Below are positions 43,975-52,324 of a stretch of 64,000 nt of DNA, one piece after another (the first letter of the stretch is position 1; each line of letters opens with the position of its first letter). The DNA lies in assembly GCA_913775525.1 (NCBI GenBank), contig CAJYLH010000023.1, forward strand, positions 62,001-126,000, in the 5' to 3' direction. The position numbers and the translations under genes are program-made. A model generated the notes under the pieces. The model saw only the letters and a list, made by a program, of their open reading frames with translations. It was not told the origin of the DNA and searched no databases. Source of the stretch: an uncultured Chryseobacterium sp. (lineage in GTDB: Bacteria; Bacteroidota; Bacteroidia; Flavobacteriales; Weeksellaceae).

Positions 43975-44050
43975 TACATTTGCAGCTCAAATCTAATTTA
44001 GAGTTATTAGTTATTGAAAAATTCGTCCCCGGCTTCAGCCGGGGTTTTTT
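43975..44050 (+). ncRNA. Candidate small RNA: promoter box to terminator
   Basis: In the 330-bp space between 43753 and 44082 a full -7 box TACATTTG (43975-43982) is followed, ~62 nt after the expected start (~43988), by a strong terminator (44027-44050). No ORF lies between. Such a unit would make a ~60-nt RNA. No known family is recognised, and a TTG at -33 is not evident. The rest of the space holds nothing I can identify. Confidence 0.35.
44027..44050 (+). terminator. Strong intrinsic terminator, plus strand
   Basis: The 8-bp GC stem CCCCGGCT/AGCCGGGG (44027-44034, 44037-44044) is followed by TTTTTT. It is 275 bp past the alpha/beta hydrolase stop, so it may end that transcript or a separate small RNA. 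Confidence 0.8.
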
Positions 44051-44082
44051 GTTATACAGCCGGAACGAATTCCGGAATTGGG

Positions 44083-47000
44083 TTACCTGTTGATCCTGTA
44101 CCGTGGCAAATTGATCTCCTGTGCCTGTGGATAAGGTTTTCTTGAGGTCATGCTTACATCTTCCCGGATTTTCTGATAGATATCATACTCCTTTTCCTGT
44201 GCATAAGCATACCTCGGGTCCGGAATCATCGGCAGTTTTGCCATTTTATGGATGGTAACGGTAGGAAAGTGGTAATCCACTTCTACAGTACCCAGCAGGA
44301 GATAACAGCCGCCACCCTGAAAATCATAATCTTTAAGGCTGTCCGGAAAGTGGGTCGTGTCAAAATATTCCCCGTTCACATCAATCCAGGTCCCGAAAAA
44401 CATCGCTCCCTTTTTTGTAGGAACGTGTTTCCTGGAGATCAGGTAAGCCAGCATCTTTACCTGGCGTTTATGGAAGCGGGGCAGGTCCTTCACAAAAACT
44501 GAGCCGCGGTATGAGGTCTGCAGCAGGTCAAACGGACTGCAGGAAACCGGGAATCCGATGATTTCTATCTCATCGAAAGCATCTTCTAAAGGCTCCCTCT
44601 TCAGTTCGGGCAGTTGAAAAGACTGTACCGGTTCTTCAATCAGCATCATGCCTCTGTTTTCAGGTTTAAAGTTGACCAGCAGCATCCTCGCTTCCACGAG
44701 CAGTTCATTTTTGGGTTTGCCGGTAAACCGGAAGGCCCCGATGAAAATCAGTGTCTGAATAGTTTCAATACCGGCCGGGATACGCCGGATAAAATCTTCC
44801 AGCGAGCTGTAAGTCCCGTTACGCTCACGTTCTTCCACAATGCTGTGGGCTACTTTTGTTTCAAGCCTTTCCATCAGCATAAAACCCAGATAGATCTCAT
44901 TTCCTTTGAGAGTAGCCAGATATTCGCTGGTATTCACACACGGGACCTGAATGCCGGCTCCTGACATCCTGGCTTCATGGATATAGACTTCTGTACGGTA
45001 AAAGCCACCCTGGTTATTGATCACTGAGACCATGAATTCCAGCGGATAGTATACTTTCAGGTATAGGCTCTGGTAACTTTCCGTGGCATAGGAAGCTGAA
45101 TGGGCCTTGCAGAAGGAATACCCGGCGAAAGATTCAATCTGCCGGAAGGCTTCCCGGGTAAGGGCTTCAGAATGCCCTTGTTCCTTGCATTTTTTAAAGA
45201 AGTTAGTTTTTACTTCCTGTACTTTTTCAATCGACCTTTCTTTTCCGCTCATGGCCCTTCGGAGGATATCTGCGTCTGCCAGTGACACGCCTCCGAAATA
45301 CTGGGCAATCTTAATGACGTCTTCCTGATACACCATAATGCCGTAAGTTTCCTTCAGGTTTTCCTCAAAAATAGGGTGGAAGTACTCAAACCGGTCCGGA
45401 TGGTTATGCCTGAAAATATATTCCCGCATCATCCCGCTCTGGGCTACGCCGGGCCTGATGATGGACGAAGCAGCGACTAAAGTCCGGTAATCCGAACACT
45501 TCAGCCTTCTCAGAAGCCCGCGCATTGCAGGGGATTCAATATAAAAACATCCGATGGTCTTTCCTACCGCCAGGTATTCATTGGATTTTGCTTCGTTTTT
45601 AGACAGGGCAGTATTCCGGATATCTACAGTAATGCCTCTCGTCTTTTCGATAAGGGCTACCGTGTCATTAATGGTGCCCAGTCCGCGCTGAGAAAGAATA
45701 TCGAATTTTTCAAGTCCGATATCTTCCGCCGTATCCATATCGAACTGGGCAATCGGGAATCCTTTGGGAGGCATTTCCAGGGCCGTGAAATCAGTGATGG
45801 GATCTTCGGAAATCAGGATTCCGCAGGCATGCATGCTGCGCTGGTTCGGGAATTTCTCCATCATGGCGCCGTAGCGGTGGACATGCTTCACTACTGAGTT
45901 CCGGTCATGGGTTTCTACCGATTGATTGGCCAGGCCGTCAAGCTCTTCTTTGGGAAGTCCGAATACTTTCCCTACTTCCCGGAAGATCGATTTGTATTTG
46001 AACTGCACATTCGTACCGCAGAAGGCCACATGCTCTTTTCCATAACGCTTAAAGATATATTCCAGGATGGTATCCCTGTTCTGCCAGCTCCAGTCGATGT
46101 CAAAATCCGGCGGTGAATTCCGGTTCAGGTTCAGGAAACGTTCAAAGTAAAGATCGAGTTCCAGCGGGCAGATGTCCGTAATGCCCAGGCAGTAGCTGAC
46201 AATGGAATTGGCACCGCTCCCTCTTCCCACGTGCATAAGCCCCATGCGGTTGCTGTAGCGGACAATATCCCAGGTGATCAGGAAATAGGAACAGAAATTA
46301 AGCGTATGGATAACTTCCAGTTCGCGCTCCACTCTTTTGCGGGCTTCTTCATGATCATTGCCGTAGCGTTTTTTAAGCCCCAGGTAAGCCAGCCGGGTCA
46401 GCATCTTCAGATCTGATGCTCTGGACCGTGTATAGGACTGCCTGTTGCGGACCTTTTTAAAATCGAATTCAAAGCTGCATTCCGCCAACAGCTTTTTAGT
46501 GTTTTCAATAATTTCAGGGTAATACTGAAATTCTTCAGTAAGTTCCCTTTCGGATTTCATATATTCCGATTTCCGGCAGGTATCCTGTTCCGAAAGCATG
46601 GATAACAGGGTATTTTTATCAATAGCCCTTAAAATAAGGTGCAGGTTGTATTCTTTCTGGGAACTGAACGTTACCGGCTGGAGGATGACCATACGGTGAA
46701 GATGCTTTTTCAGTTCGGGACGGATCAGGAAATTCAGCTCCTCTTCGCGGATGCCGATGTATTCATTGTCTTTAAGTACTGCCGGCATATTCTGCAATGG
46801 ATACACCACGAATACATTTTCAAAATCCGGGGCTGTTTCCGTAAGTGCTGCTCCGTCGCAGTTATGGGCGGTGATCATCCGGTTCACTTCCCCGATCCCG
46901 GAAAACTCCCGGGCTATGGAGATATACAGCAGCTTATTGTCTTTTCTGATTTCCATTCCGGCGATCGGCCTGATTCCGGCAGCATCACACTGCTTTTTAA

Positions 47001-47139
47001 AATCATAAATGGCGGTAATGGTATTGATATCCGTAAGCACCATTTCTTTGATGCCCAGGCTTTGGGCTTTCTGTACAAGCTCTTCTACGGACAGGGTTCC
47101 GTAACGCAGGCTGTGGAAGGAGTGACAGTTGATATACAT
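44083..47139 (-). CDS. dnaE2: Second DNA polymerase III alpha subunit (DnaE2/ImuC-like)
   Basis: 1018 residues from MYINCHSFHSLRYGTL. The order is PHP domain (N-terminal ~200 residues), palm with the catalytic motif PPDFDID, fingers/HhH region, and C-terminal OB domain. The protein is shorter than replicative DnaE (usually >1150) and lies in an SOS-like cassette, so it is the error-prone DnaE2/ImuC-type enzyme that extends past lesions. The gene follows the Y-polymerase gene by 10 bp. The longer frame start at 47178 overlaps the Y-polymerase 3' end and adds residues without family support. Confidence 0.9.
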   Translation of the reverse strand: MYINCHSFHSLRYGTLSVEELVQKAQSLGIKEMVLTDINTITAIYDFKKQCDAAGIRPIAGMEIRKDNKLLYISIAREFSGIGEVNRMITAHNCDGAALTETAPDFENVFVVYPLQNMPAVLKDNEYIGIREEELNFLIRPELKKHLHRMVILQPVTFSSQKEYNLHLILRAIDKNTLLSMLSEQDTCRKSEYMKSERELTEEFQYYPEIIENTKKLLAECSFEFDFKKVRNRQSYTRSRASDLKMLTRLAYLGLKKRYGNDHEEARKRVERELEVIHTLNFCSYFLITWDIVRYSNRMGLMHVGRGSGANSIVSYCLGITDICPLELDLYFERFLNLNRNSPPDFDIDWSWQNRDTILEYIFKRYGKEHVAFCGTNVQFKYKSIFREVGKVFGLPKEELDGLANQSVETHDRNSVVKHVHRYGAMMEKFPNQRSMHACGILISEDPITDFTALEMPPKGFPIAQFDMDTAEDIGLEKFDILSQRGLGTINDTVALIEKTRGITVDIRNTALSKNEAKSNEYLAVGKTIGCFYIESPAMRGLLRRLKCSDYRTLVAASSIIRPGVAQSGMMREYIFRHNHPDRFEYFHPIFEENLKETYGIMVYQEDVIKIAQYFGGVSLADADILRRAMSGKERSIEKVQEVKTNFFKKCKEQGHSEALTREAFRQIESFAGYSFCKAHSASYATESYQSLYLKVYYPLEFMVSVINNQGGFYRTEVYIHEARMSGAGIQVPCVNTSEYLATLKGNEIYLGFMLMERLETKVAHSIVEERERNGTYSSLEDFIRRIPAGIETIQTLIFIGAFRFTGKPKNELLVEARMLLVNFKPENRGMMLIEEPVQSFQLPELKREPLEDAFDEIEIIGFPVSCSPFDLLQTSYRGSVFVKDLPRFHKRQVKMLAYLISRKHVPTKKGAMFFGTWIDVNGEYFDTTHFPDSLKDYDFQGGGCYLLLGTVEVDYHFPTVTIHKMAKLPMIPDPRYAYAQEKEYDIYQKIREDVSMTSRKPYPQAQEINLPRYRINR

Positions 47140-47149
47140 AGGAAAAAGA

Positions 47150-48310
47150 TTATAATAGGGTTTTATGTTCAAAATCAAAGCCCGAAGCCCTGCCTACGGC
47201 ATCCGCTCCGAAACGGTTTTTAAGACGGTCCATGGCCTGGTAAAGGCTCATCTGTTCTTCGGTATCCTCAAACAGGTTCATCTGGTGCCGGCCGTGGACA
47301 AGGTCAGTGAATCTCAGGCCGATAAGCCGGATCCGCATCCGGCGCGTATACAGCCGGTTGAAAAGTTCGAGGGCAACCCTTGACAAGGTATGGTCCGCTG
47401 AGGTATAGGCGACCCTGCTCTGTTTGGTCTCCGTGTCGAAATTGGCGTACCGTATTTTGACCACCACGGTAGAGGTCAGCCATTTCTCCTGTCTCAGCTG
47501 GTAAGCCAGCTTTTCTGACATTCCGTTTAATATTCTTTTCAGATCCGGGATATCGATGGTATCGACAGCGAAAGTCTTTTCTGTGGAAATGGATTTGCGT
47601 TCGGAGTAGGGGATGACCGGATTTTCATCGATGCCATTGGCTTTCTTCCACAGTTCTTTTCCGTTGGCTCCGATCATTTGCTGGAGGACCAGTACGGGCA
47701 TTTCAGATAACGTATGGATAGTACGGATGCCTACCCGGGAAAGCAGCTGGAATGTGCGGTCACCTACCATCGGGATTTTCCTGACGGAAAGCGGGTTCAA
47801 AAAAGGCCGGATCTCCGTTTCCCCGATTTGCAGTCTGCCTTCAGGCTTGGATTCTCCGGTCCCGATTTTGGAAACCGTTTTGTTGGCAGACAATGCAAAG
47901 CTGACCGGGAGCCCCACTTCCTTGGTAATGGATAACGCCATCTCCTGGGTCCAGCGGAAACATCCGAAAAATTTATCCATCCCGGACAGGTCCAGGTAGA
48001 ATTCATCGATGCTTGCTTTCTCCATCAACGGAACCTTTTCCCGGATCACGTCAGTTACTGTATGGGAAAGATTGGAATAGAGTTCATAATCGCCTTTGAT
48101 AATCTTTGCTTCAGGACAAAGTCTCAATGCCATCCGGATGGGCATGGCAGAATGTACGCCGAATTTCCGTGCTTCATAGGAACATGACGCCACAACACCA
48201 CGGTCTCCGCCTCCTATAATAAGCGGGATTCCCTTGAGAGCGTCATTGTTACGCCGCTCGCAGGCTACGAAGAAGGAGTCAAGATCCATATGTACTATTG
48301 CACGGTTCAT
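47150..48310 (-). CDS. dinB: Y-family DNA polymerase (DinB/Pol IV-like)
   Basis: 386 residues with both catalytic motifs intact: VHMDLDSFF and SIDEFYLDLSG. HhH and little-finger domains follow. Near the C-terminus HQMNLFED carries the clamp-binding motif QxxLF. Unlike ImuB, the active-site acids are present, so it should be an active translesion polymerase. It is the first gene of the unit with DnaE2 and diverges from a LexA-like regulator. Its start codon lies almost directly at the expected transcript start. Confidence 0.92.
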   Translation of the reverse strand: MNRAIVHMDLDSFFVACERRNNDALKGIPLIIGGGDRGVVASCSYEARKFGVHSAMPIRMALRLCPEAKIIKGDYELYSNLSHTVTDVIREKVPLMEKASIDEFYLDLSGMDKFFGCFRWTQEMALSITKEVGLPVSFALSANKTVSKIGTGESKPEGRLQIGETEIRPFLNPLSVRKIPMVGDRTFQLLSRVGIRTIHTLSEMPVLVLQQMIGANGKELWKKANGIDENPVIPYSERKSISTEKTFAVDTIDIPDLKRILNGMSEKLAYQLRQEKWLTSTVVVKIRYANFDTETKQSRVAYTSADHTLSRVALELFNRLYTRRMRIRLIGLRFTDLVHGRHQMNLFEDTEEQMSLYQAMDRLKNRFGADAVGRASGFDFEHKTLL

Positions 48311-48314
48311 GGTA

Positions 48315-48322
48315 CAAAACTA
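48315..48322 (-). promoter_or_regulatory. -7 box for the Y-polymerase/DnaE2 unit
   Basis: TAGTTTTG on the minus strand matches TAnnTTTG. The ATG is only 4 bp away, so the mRNA is likely to have almost no leader. Confidence 0.55.
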
Positions 48323-48337
48323 GATACTATTTGTATC
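48323..48337. promoter_or_regulatory. Operator 1 of the mutagenesis cassette
   Basis: GATAC-tattt-GTATC, adjacent to the minus-strand -7 box. It has the same arms as the second site centred 33 bp away. Confidence 0.75.
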
Positions 48338-48345
48338 ATTTTTTG

Positions 48346-48353
48346 TATATTTG
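48346..48353 (+). promoter_or_regulatory. -7 box for the LexA-like regulator gene
   Basis: TATATTTG matches TAnnTTTG. The ATG used (48372) is 18 bp downstream, so the leader is short. Confidence 0.55.
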
Positions 48354-48354
48354 C

Positions 48355-48371
48355 TGATACAAATTGTATCA
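48355..48371. promoter_or_regulatory. Operator 2 of the mutagenesis cassette
   Basis: TGATACAAATTGTATCA, a 17-bp near-perfect palindrome sharing the GATAC...GTATC arms of operator 1. It covers the transcript start and reaches the A next to the ATG of the regulator gene, so a bound regulator would repress its own gene. Confidence 0.8.
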
Positions 48372-49148
48372 ATGTCTATTTTTTCAGAAAACATCAGGTT
48401 TTTAAGGGCTCAGAAAAATATATCCCAGCAGGAACTCGCGGATAAAATTTTACTGAGCAGGGTGCGCTATTCCAAATACGAAGACGGGCGTTCCGAGGCT
48501 CCCTATGAGCTTCTGATCAGGATTTCAAAATATTTCAATGTGAGCATCGATCTGCTGCTGACGGTTGATATCCGGAAATATCCTCTGGAAGATATTCTGA
48601 AACTTCCGGACAACAGGATCGTGCTGCCCGTTATTGTGGATCAACTCGGGAATAACAGTATTGAAATTGTGCCGCAGAAGGCATCGATGGGTTATTTGTC
48701 CGGATACAGCGACCCTGAATATATTGAAAGCTTACAGCGGATTTCATTGCCTTTTCTGGTCAACGGTAAATACAGGGCATTCCCGGCACAGGGTGATTCC
48801 ATGCCTCCGTTTAAGGACGGATCTTACATCATCGGCAAATATGTTGAGGATATCAATGACCTTAAGGCAGGGAAAAGTTATGTTTTTGTCACCCTGAATG
48901 ATGGTATTTCCTATAAACGGTTTAAAGCTAAGAAAGGGAAATCCGTTACGGTAGCTGCCGACAACCCGTTTTATAAGCCTTACGATATTCCGTTAGGGGA
49001 AATTGTAGAAGTATGGCAATATGCTTCGGGGATATTCCCGGAGGATTTTGAGCCTGACCATTATGAAAATCACAATATCAGAGACATGTTCATGGAGCTG
49101 AGGAGAGACATACGTGATCTGGACGATAAGGTTTCAGGGATTAGATAA
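48372..49148 (+). CDS. LexA-like XRE-S24 regulator
   Basis: 258 residues from MSIFSENIRFLRAQKN. Residues ~5-65 are an XRE helix-turn-helix (ISQQELADKILLSRVRYSKYEDG). Residues ~100-230 are an S24 peptidase-like domain with GDSMPPF (Ser143) and GISYKRF (Lys182), the Ser-Lys dyad used for self-cleavage. The usual Ala-Gly cleavage pair is Met106-Gly107 here. The frame from 48351 starts with TTG and would run through operator 2, so the ATG at 48372 is preferred. It probably represses the diverging polymerase genes and itself until RecA-ssDNA triggers cleavage. Confidence 0.9.
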   Translation: MSIFSENIRFLRAQKNISQQELADKILLSRVRYSKYEDGRSEAPYELLIRISKYFNVSIDLLLTVDIRKYPLEDILKLPDNRIVLPVIVDQLGNNSIEIVPQKASMGYLSGYSDPEYIESLQRISLPFLVNGKYRAFPAQGDSMPPFKDGSYIIGKYVEDINDLKAGKSYVFVTLNDGISYKRFKAKKGKSVTVAADNPFYKPYDIPLGEIVEVWQYASGIFPEDFEPDHYENHNIRDMFMELRRDIRDLDDKVSGIR

Positions 49149-49311
49149 CCGGTATAATTGGAGGAAGACTATAATCAAACTGCATAAGGTTATTTGAGCA
49201 GGGTTCTAAGATATGAACAGATTTTATTTTGACTAAATGAAAAAGGAATCCTTATACGACAAACCTTGATGCATTCATATTCAGAAAAAATAAAACCTGT
49301 CTAACTATTGG

Positions 49312-50157
49312 TTACAGCCGGAAAGAAGCACCGACAAAATAATGCTTTTCCGCATCGTGCTGAAGTCCGTAATTGATTCCTGTATCAACCTTAACATCTT
49401 TGGCCACTTCCATCTGCACCGCAGCATTAACATAATTGGATAGGTGATGCGCCTTGAAATCATAGGTATAATAGGTTTCGGCAATTCCCTCTATATTTTT
49501 CATCAGAGGATGACTGAGGGTAAGGGTCTGCAGGAACTCCGTATGCATGGCCGGCTGGTCTGTATCTTTCAGCATATCTACTTCTACCTGCATCCCGATT
49601 TTCCATTCTCCGGGCAGCTTGTACAGCATCGGGACAATCAGCCCTCCTTCCAGGCGGCTTTCGTCGTCATATCCGGAAGTCGGGAGTTTGATATAAGGAA
49701 GTACTGCTAATACAAAATTTCCCTGGTCATTTCCTATCAAATTCTGCTTTAACCGGAGGCTGATATCTCCAAAACCACGGGCGGTGGTTGCCGAACTGGT
49801 AGCAAGGTCGGTCTCCTTCTGTATCCCGTAGGTTGGGAACCCTATCTGTATGGCAGTAGAGCCGGTAATCCCGATTTTTATGTTGGCATGATTGATCAGC
49901 AGTGTACTGGTCTTCTGCAGTTCAGTCCTTTCACGAACCAGGTTAACGATATCGGTTTCATACTGGAAATGGCCGGCATCCACCGTGTAGGGAGATTCGG
50001 TGACATCAGGACGGTCGGTTTCCATATCTCTCATCAGTGCTTTCGGAACAGGCTTAAGCAGCGAATAATGCGATTCAGCATTTTGCTGCTGCCCGGCACA
50101 TAAAGAATGAAGCAATAGGGCAAGGACGGAAGTGAAAAAATATTTATTTTTATTCAT
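49312..50157 (-). CDS. Outer-membrane transporter-like protein (MetA-pathway family)
   Basis: 281 residues with a signal peptide (MNKNKYFFTSVLALLLHSLCA). METDRPDVTESPYTVDAGHFQYE near the mature N-terminus is the hallmark of a family annotated 'transporter / phenol MetA-pathway protein'. Alternating hydrophobic strands and a C-terminal aromatic (FVGASFRL) fit a beta-barrel in the outer membrane. The substrate is unknown. Confidence 0.8.
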   Translation of the reverse strand: MNKNKYFFTSVLALLLHSLCAGQQQNAESHYSLLKPVPKALMRDMETDRPDVTESPYTVDAGHFQYETDIVNLVRERTELQKTSTLLINHANIKIGITGSTAIQIGFPTYGIQKETDLATSSATTARGFGDISLRLKQNLIGNDQGNFVLAVLPYIKLPTSGYDDESRLEGGLIVPMLYKLPGEWKIGMQVEVDMLKDTDQPAMHTEFLQTLTLSHPLMKNIEGIAETYYTYDFKAHHLSNYVNAAVQMEVAKDVKVDTGINYGLQHDAEKHYFVGASFRL

Positions 50158-50597
50158 GGTTAAGGAGATTGACTGAAATATTATTTGTTATCTGCGTCTT
50201 ATACCATATAGCGTTTTTTATGATGATTTTTGCCGGTTCAGGATTTTCTACTAACCGATCATCTGCACCCCCCAAAACTTCTATGGCTTAAATGATATAA
50301 ATTAATTGCTCTACCTCAAAAAAAAAGCCATGGTAATGAGTAAATGTGATATGTGGTATTTTTTTCCTGATTTTTAATCTAATGATGAACTGAATTCATT
50401 CTGTATTGAAGAATATGAGAATGTATTTATCCTTAGAATATGTATTGAGAAAACGGCTCCTATATTTATAAAAGCCGTTTCATGGGATTGAAAAAGTATT
50501 TCTAAGCCCCTTTTATTTTCAGGAATGTCTGAATTGATAAATTGATCCTGATCACAGAATGGATATCATAAGATTAAAATAATACATTCAGGTACAG
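50158..50597. other. Intergenic region with a stem-loop
   Basis: 440 bp upstream of the gene at 49312. It holds an 8-bp inverted repeat AAACGGCT/AGCCGTTT (50451-50458 and 50473-50480) with a 14-nt loop. No gene or clear promoter box was found. Confidence 0.4.
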
Positions 50598-50729
50598 TTA
50601 ATCGCCTTTCTTATGCTTATGAGGCTTCAGTGACGGATCATTTTTAGGCGTTTCTTTGTTATCCCTCTGGCGCTTATCGGTTTCACCGGTAGATGCTGCT
50701 GTTTTCTTTGGTCCTGGTTTTATTCCCAT
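50598..50729 (-). CDS. Small basic Lys/Pro-rich protein (43 residues)
   Basis: MGIKPGPKKTAASTGETDKR is followed by an Arg/Asn/Lys-rich part and ends KPHKHKKGD. The strongly basic, unstructured composition without a membrane segment is consistent with a real small protein and not a shadow ORF. I recall similar small proteins in other Bacteroidota, but cannot name a function. It lies alone between two minus-strand genes. Confidence 0.6.
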   Translation of the reverse strand: MGIKPGPKKTAASTGETDKRQRDNKETPKNDPSLKPHKHKKGD

Positions 50730-50842
50730 AACGATTGGTTTTAAAGATTAGACATCGATGGAGCAGTGTTGAATTTTAAACCACTAGCCTCCTGTATCTG
50801 TACCGCAAAAGGTCAGCCAAAAAAAGTCTGGCAAAGATTTTT

Positions 50843-50870
50843 ACAAAAAAAAGCAGGACCGTAGTCCTGC
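50843..50870 (-). terminator. Intrinsic terminator for the lipoprotein gene at 50898
   Basis: The 7-bp stem GCAGGAC/GTCCTGC (50853-50859, 50864-50870) is followed on the minus strand by eight T residues. Confidence 0.85.
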
Positions 50871-50897
50871 GTGAATATTGATTACAGCTCCGGATGA

Positions 50898-51443
50898 TTA
50901 TAATCCCAGAGAGATTTTGAAAACAGGTTTAAGATTAACCTTCAGCTCATCAACACTTGATTTCGCTCCTTTTACCTCAAGGATTAACGAATTCTGTTTA
51001 GATCTGAGGTAGTCTATCAGTTCGGTATCCACAGTGTTGATCACCAACTGGTTCGGATTGGTATTATTTTCAATGGTTCCGATCAGTACTTCCGGTAAGT
51101 TAGGGGCTTTGATATAAATCTTCGCGCTGTTGATGATATCCAGTTTATTTCCCAGATTTGAACTGATGTAGTCTATGGTAAAACCTGTAAGCTTAGCACT
51201 TTTAAGGTTGTTAATAGACAGCTTCGGATACTTTTCCTTGATGGTAGCATCAACGTCTAAGTTCAGGGCAATTTCAGGATAGCGCAGATAAGCGTTGGTC
51301 TGTACTGTGGCAAAAGGCAGATTCTGCTCAACCGTTACCGGAATGTCAAAAGGTACCGGGATTTCGAGGTCATCACAGCTTGTTAATGAAAAAAAGCTTA
51401 AAAAGCATACAGGTAAAATCAGAGTGAGGAATTTTTTAATCAT
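50898..51443 (-). CDS. Lipoprotein of unknown function
   Basis: 181 residues from MIKKFLTLILPVCFLSFFSL, with the lipobox LTSC. The mature part begins DDLEIPVPFDIPVTVEQNLPF and continues with Asn/Leu-rich beta strands (NSAKIYIKAPNLPEVLIGTI). The upstream start at 51533 adds residues without a signal-peptide pattern. No family is recognised. The downstream terminator shows that it is a separate transcript. Confidence 0.75.
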   Translation of the reverse strand: MIKKFLTLILPVCFLSFFSLTSCDDLEIPVPFDIPVTVEQNLPFATVQTNAYLRYPEIALNLDVDATIKEKYPKLSINNLKSAKLTGFTIDYISSNLGNKLDIINSAKIYIKAPNLPEVLIGTIENNTNPNQLVINTVDTELIDYLRSKQNSLILEVKGAKSSVDELKVNLKPVFKISLGL

Positions 51444-51782
51444 AAAATTTATTTTATTCCCTTCCTGAACCAATTGCATGCCAAATAAACAGATTTTAAC
51501 GCAGAGACCTGTTGAATATTGTATGCATACCATTGATCTTATTCATGAGAGAACTGAGTTTGATGCTATTTTTCTGCCACTCAGCATATTTAATTTTTTC
51601 ATGACCTATATTATCTTTAGAAAGTCAGCCGATATGGTCAGGGGACGCTGATCAACACTAAAAAATTTTATTACCTGATACGCCCAGTAAAAATAAAAAG
51701 TATAATTATATACTATTTTTTTATTAAACGTGTATTCTGGCACATCTATTGTCATATCCAATTCACATCAAAAAACAAAATT
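51444..51782. other. Gene-free divergent region
   Basis: 339 bp of A/T-rich DNA between the lipoprotein gene and the diverging coiled-coil-type gene. I see no promoter box with a full match and no structured repeat. Confidence 0.4.
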
Positions 51783-52142
51783 ATGAACGACCAACAATCT
51801 GAATTAGAACATGTTGAAAAAACAATTGAACTGGTGGAGACCAGTATTGAAAAAGAATCCAAAACCGGTGCTGCACCCAATATCAGCAGCTGGATTAAGA
51901 TCCTGAAAGACCGTCGTGGCTTTGCTCCGATTCTGCATGATCTTGAAAAACTTAAAGAGGCGATGGCTGATAAGGACAACAAAAAAATCTGCAGCCTTCT
52001 TGAAAAGTTAGGCAATGCTACCGTAGAAGCGGCAGAAAAAGCAGAAAATACGAAAGACAGCGCCTCCATTAAAAAGTTAGGAAAAGGACTGCTTAAAATT
52101 TCAAAATTAGCAGGGAAGCTCACTACAGAAAAAAGCAAGTAA
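51783..52142 (+). CDS. Small soluble helical protein of unknown function
   Basis: 119 residues, very rich in Lys and Glu, with heptad-like stretches (ELEHVEKTIELVETSIEKES, KLGNATVEAAEKAENTKDS). No signal peptide and no Cys. It should fold as a helical bundle or coiled coil. I recognise no family. It is followed by its own terminator at 52200-52229. Confidence 0.65.
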   Translation: MNDQQSELEHVEKTIELVETSIEKESKTGAAPNISSWIKILKDRRGFAPILHDLEKLKEAMADKDNKKICSLLEKLGNATVEAAEKAENTKDSASIKKLGKGLLKISKLAGKLTTEKSK

Positions 52143-52199
52143 TGAAACCCATGATGAATATTGTATATTAATAAACCATATTAATCATAGCTTAACAGT

Positions 52200-52229
52200 A
52201 AGCCATTCAGATGATCTGAGTGGCTTTTA
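52200..52229 (+). terminator. Intrinsic terminator for the small helical-protein gene
   Basis: An 11-bp stem with one G-T pair (52200-52210, 52216-52226) and a T-rich end. Confidence 0.65.
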
Positions 52230-52324
52230 TATTGAACCGACAGGAATTCCGGTCTTCTTATTTGGTCAACAATCATATGTTAAGACCAGTCCGCCAGAAA
52301 TTTTTCCTGTTGTATGTAAAGACT

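Noticed and set aside
48351..48371. TTG start for the LexA-like regulator giving seven extra residues
   Set aside because: The extra codons read through operator 2 and start inside the -7 box; the ATG at 48372 matches the XRE N-terminus.
49141..49311. Terminator or RNA after the LexA-like gene
   Set aside because: No stem with a U-tract could be drawn, and the stretch has no promoter box.
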